Of a stretch of DNA of 5,556 nt, positions 5,124 through 5,556 are shown piece after piece. The notes beneath the pieces are model-generated. The model was not told the origin of the DNA and did no database searches. It was given only the letters and a program-made list of their open reading frames with translations. How positions within the stretch are numbered: the stretch's first letter is position 1; each line of letters starts with the position of its first letter. Origin of the DNA: Verrucomicrobia bacterium UBA7008 (lineage in GTDB: Bacteria > Verrucomicrobiota > Kiritimatiellia > RFP12 > UBA1067); the NCBI GenBank assembly GCA_002449695.1, contig DJXI01000086.1:1-5556 (forward strand), read 5' to 3'. The position numbers and the translations under genes are program-made.

Positions 5124-5556
5124 TCGCATGCAGCTGTCTCGCAAGCGCGCTGCTCGCCGTCGGTGGCATGACCAACGGCGTACAGATTGCACGCACCCCC
5201 GTCACCAACGCCGAATACGCCGAATTCGCAAACGCAACAGGACATTCCGTACCTCGCTACTGGAAGAACGGCATCTTCCCGAAAGGCAAGGACAAGCATC
5301 CCGTGGTGTGGGTCTCGTACGATGACGCCCTCGACTACTGCGCATGGCTCAGCGAAAAGGATCCGACGCGCGCATATCGCCTTCCATCCGAAGCTGAATG
5401 GGAAGCCGCCGCCGGCCCGTCGCCGCGCGAAGGATTCAACTTCAACGCCGTCGTCGCCAAGCACTGCCTCAAGAACCCCGACCAGACCGTCACGTTCGTC
5501 CACCCGCGCTCTCGGCTGAACGGGAAGACGGCCAAGCTGTCGGACGTGCTTTCAGT
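5120..5556 (+). CDS. FGE-sulfatase (SUMF1/formylglycine-generating enzyme-like) domain protein, 3' end outside window
   Basis: The first 145 residues are seen and the frame is open at the right edge. [20 protein letters not shown] (26-45), [19 protein letters not shown] (60-78) and [14 protein letters not shown] (86-99) are the characteristic N-terminal half of the FGE-sulfatase domain. True FGEs convert an active-site Cys of sulfatases to formylglycine. Many bacterial relatives are EgtB/PvdO-like or have unknown roles, and the defining C-terminal cysteines lie beyond the window, so the reaction is undecided. The N-terminus is short: after a hydrophobic stretch [16 protein letters not shown], possibly a signal peptide, it enters the domain directly, without the GxFxMG block usual in the family. 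After AEWEAAAG the expected YPWG segment is not seen. Instead there is a divergent stretch (100-145; AVVAKHC, KLSDVLS). The gene overlaps the small ORF by ATGA. Confidence 0.88.
   Translation, partial: MIACSCLASALLAVGGMTNGVQIARTPVTNAEYAEFANATGHSVPRYWKNGIFPKGKDKHPVVWVSYDDALDYCAWLSEKDPTRAYRLPSEAEWEAAAGPSPREGFNFNAVVAKHCLKNPDQTVTFVHPRSRLNGKTAKLSDVLS

Noticed and set aside
4949..5503. 184-codon minus-strand ORF across the small ORF and the FGE-like gene
   Set aside because: The plus strand carries the recognisable FGE domain. The antisense product has no identifiable motif.

Overview
The window is GC-rich, tightly coded and entirely plus-strand. It reads as a fragment of a polysaccharide-degrading bacterial chromosome. 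Three features recall gut or environmental members of the PVC group, Kiritimatiellota-like in particular: Sec-exported glycoside hydrolases, a formylglycine-generating-enzyme (SUMF1-type) protein nearby, and start codons sitting directly behind TATAAT boxes. That placement is an inference from gene content and style. No 16S or marker gene is present.

Layout: (1) 3-449, the C-terminal ATPase end of a NarL/DesK-type sensor histidine kinase, cut by the left edge. (2) 446-1057, its LuxR/NarL-type response regulator, joined by an ATGA overlap. (3) 1151-2758, an exported GH43-like glycosidase with a C-terminal carbohydrate-binding-like domain. (4) 2759-2976, an intergenic stretch with a start-less coding remnant, a GC-rich hairpin and a near-consensus extended -10. 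(5) 2977-4605, an exported GH39 beta-xylosidase-type enzyme. (6) 4606-4961, a 356-base gene-free, less GC-rich stretch with a long imperfect inverted repeat (arms about 33 nt) enclosing several small hairpins. (7) 4962-5123, a 53-residue predicted secreted peptide, overlapping by ATGA with (8) 5120-5556, an FGE-sulfatase (SUMF1) domain protein cut by the right edge.

The two glycosidases point to breakdown of xylan or arabinoxylan side chains and oligosaccharides outside the cytoplasm. The two-component pair lies just upstream and could control them, but nothing in the sequence proves this. The FGE-like gene starts a separate unit and may belong to sulfatase maturation or to one of the many paralogous SUMF1-fold proteins.

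The most unusual points are the repeated TATAAT-N6-ATG arrangement (candidate leaderless transcription), the structured inverted-repeat element at 4694-4903, the orphan coding fragment at 2776-2886, and the small secreted ORF coupled to an FGE protein with a shortened N-terminus.
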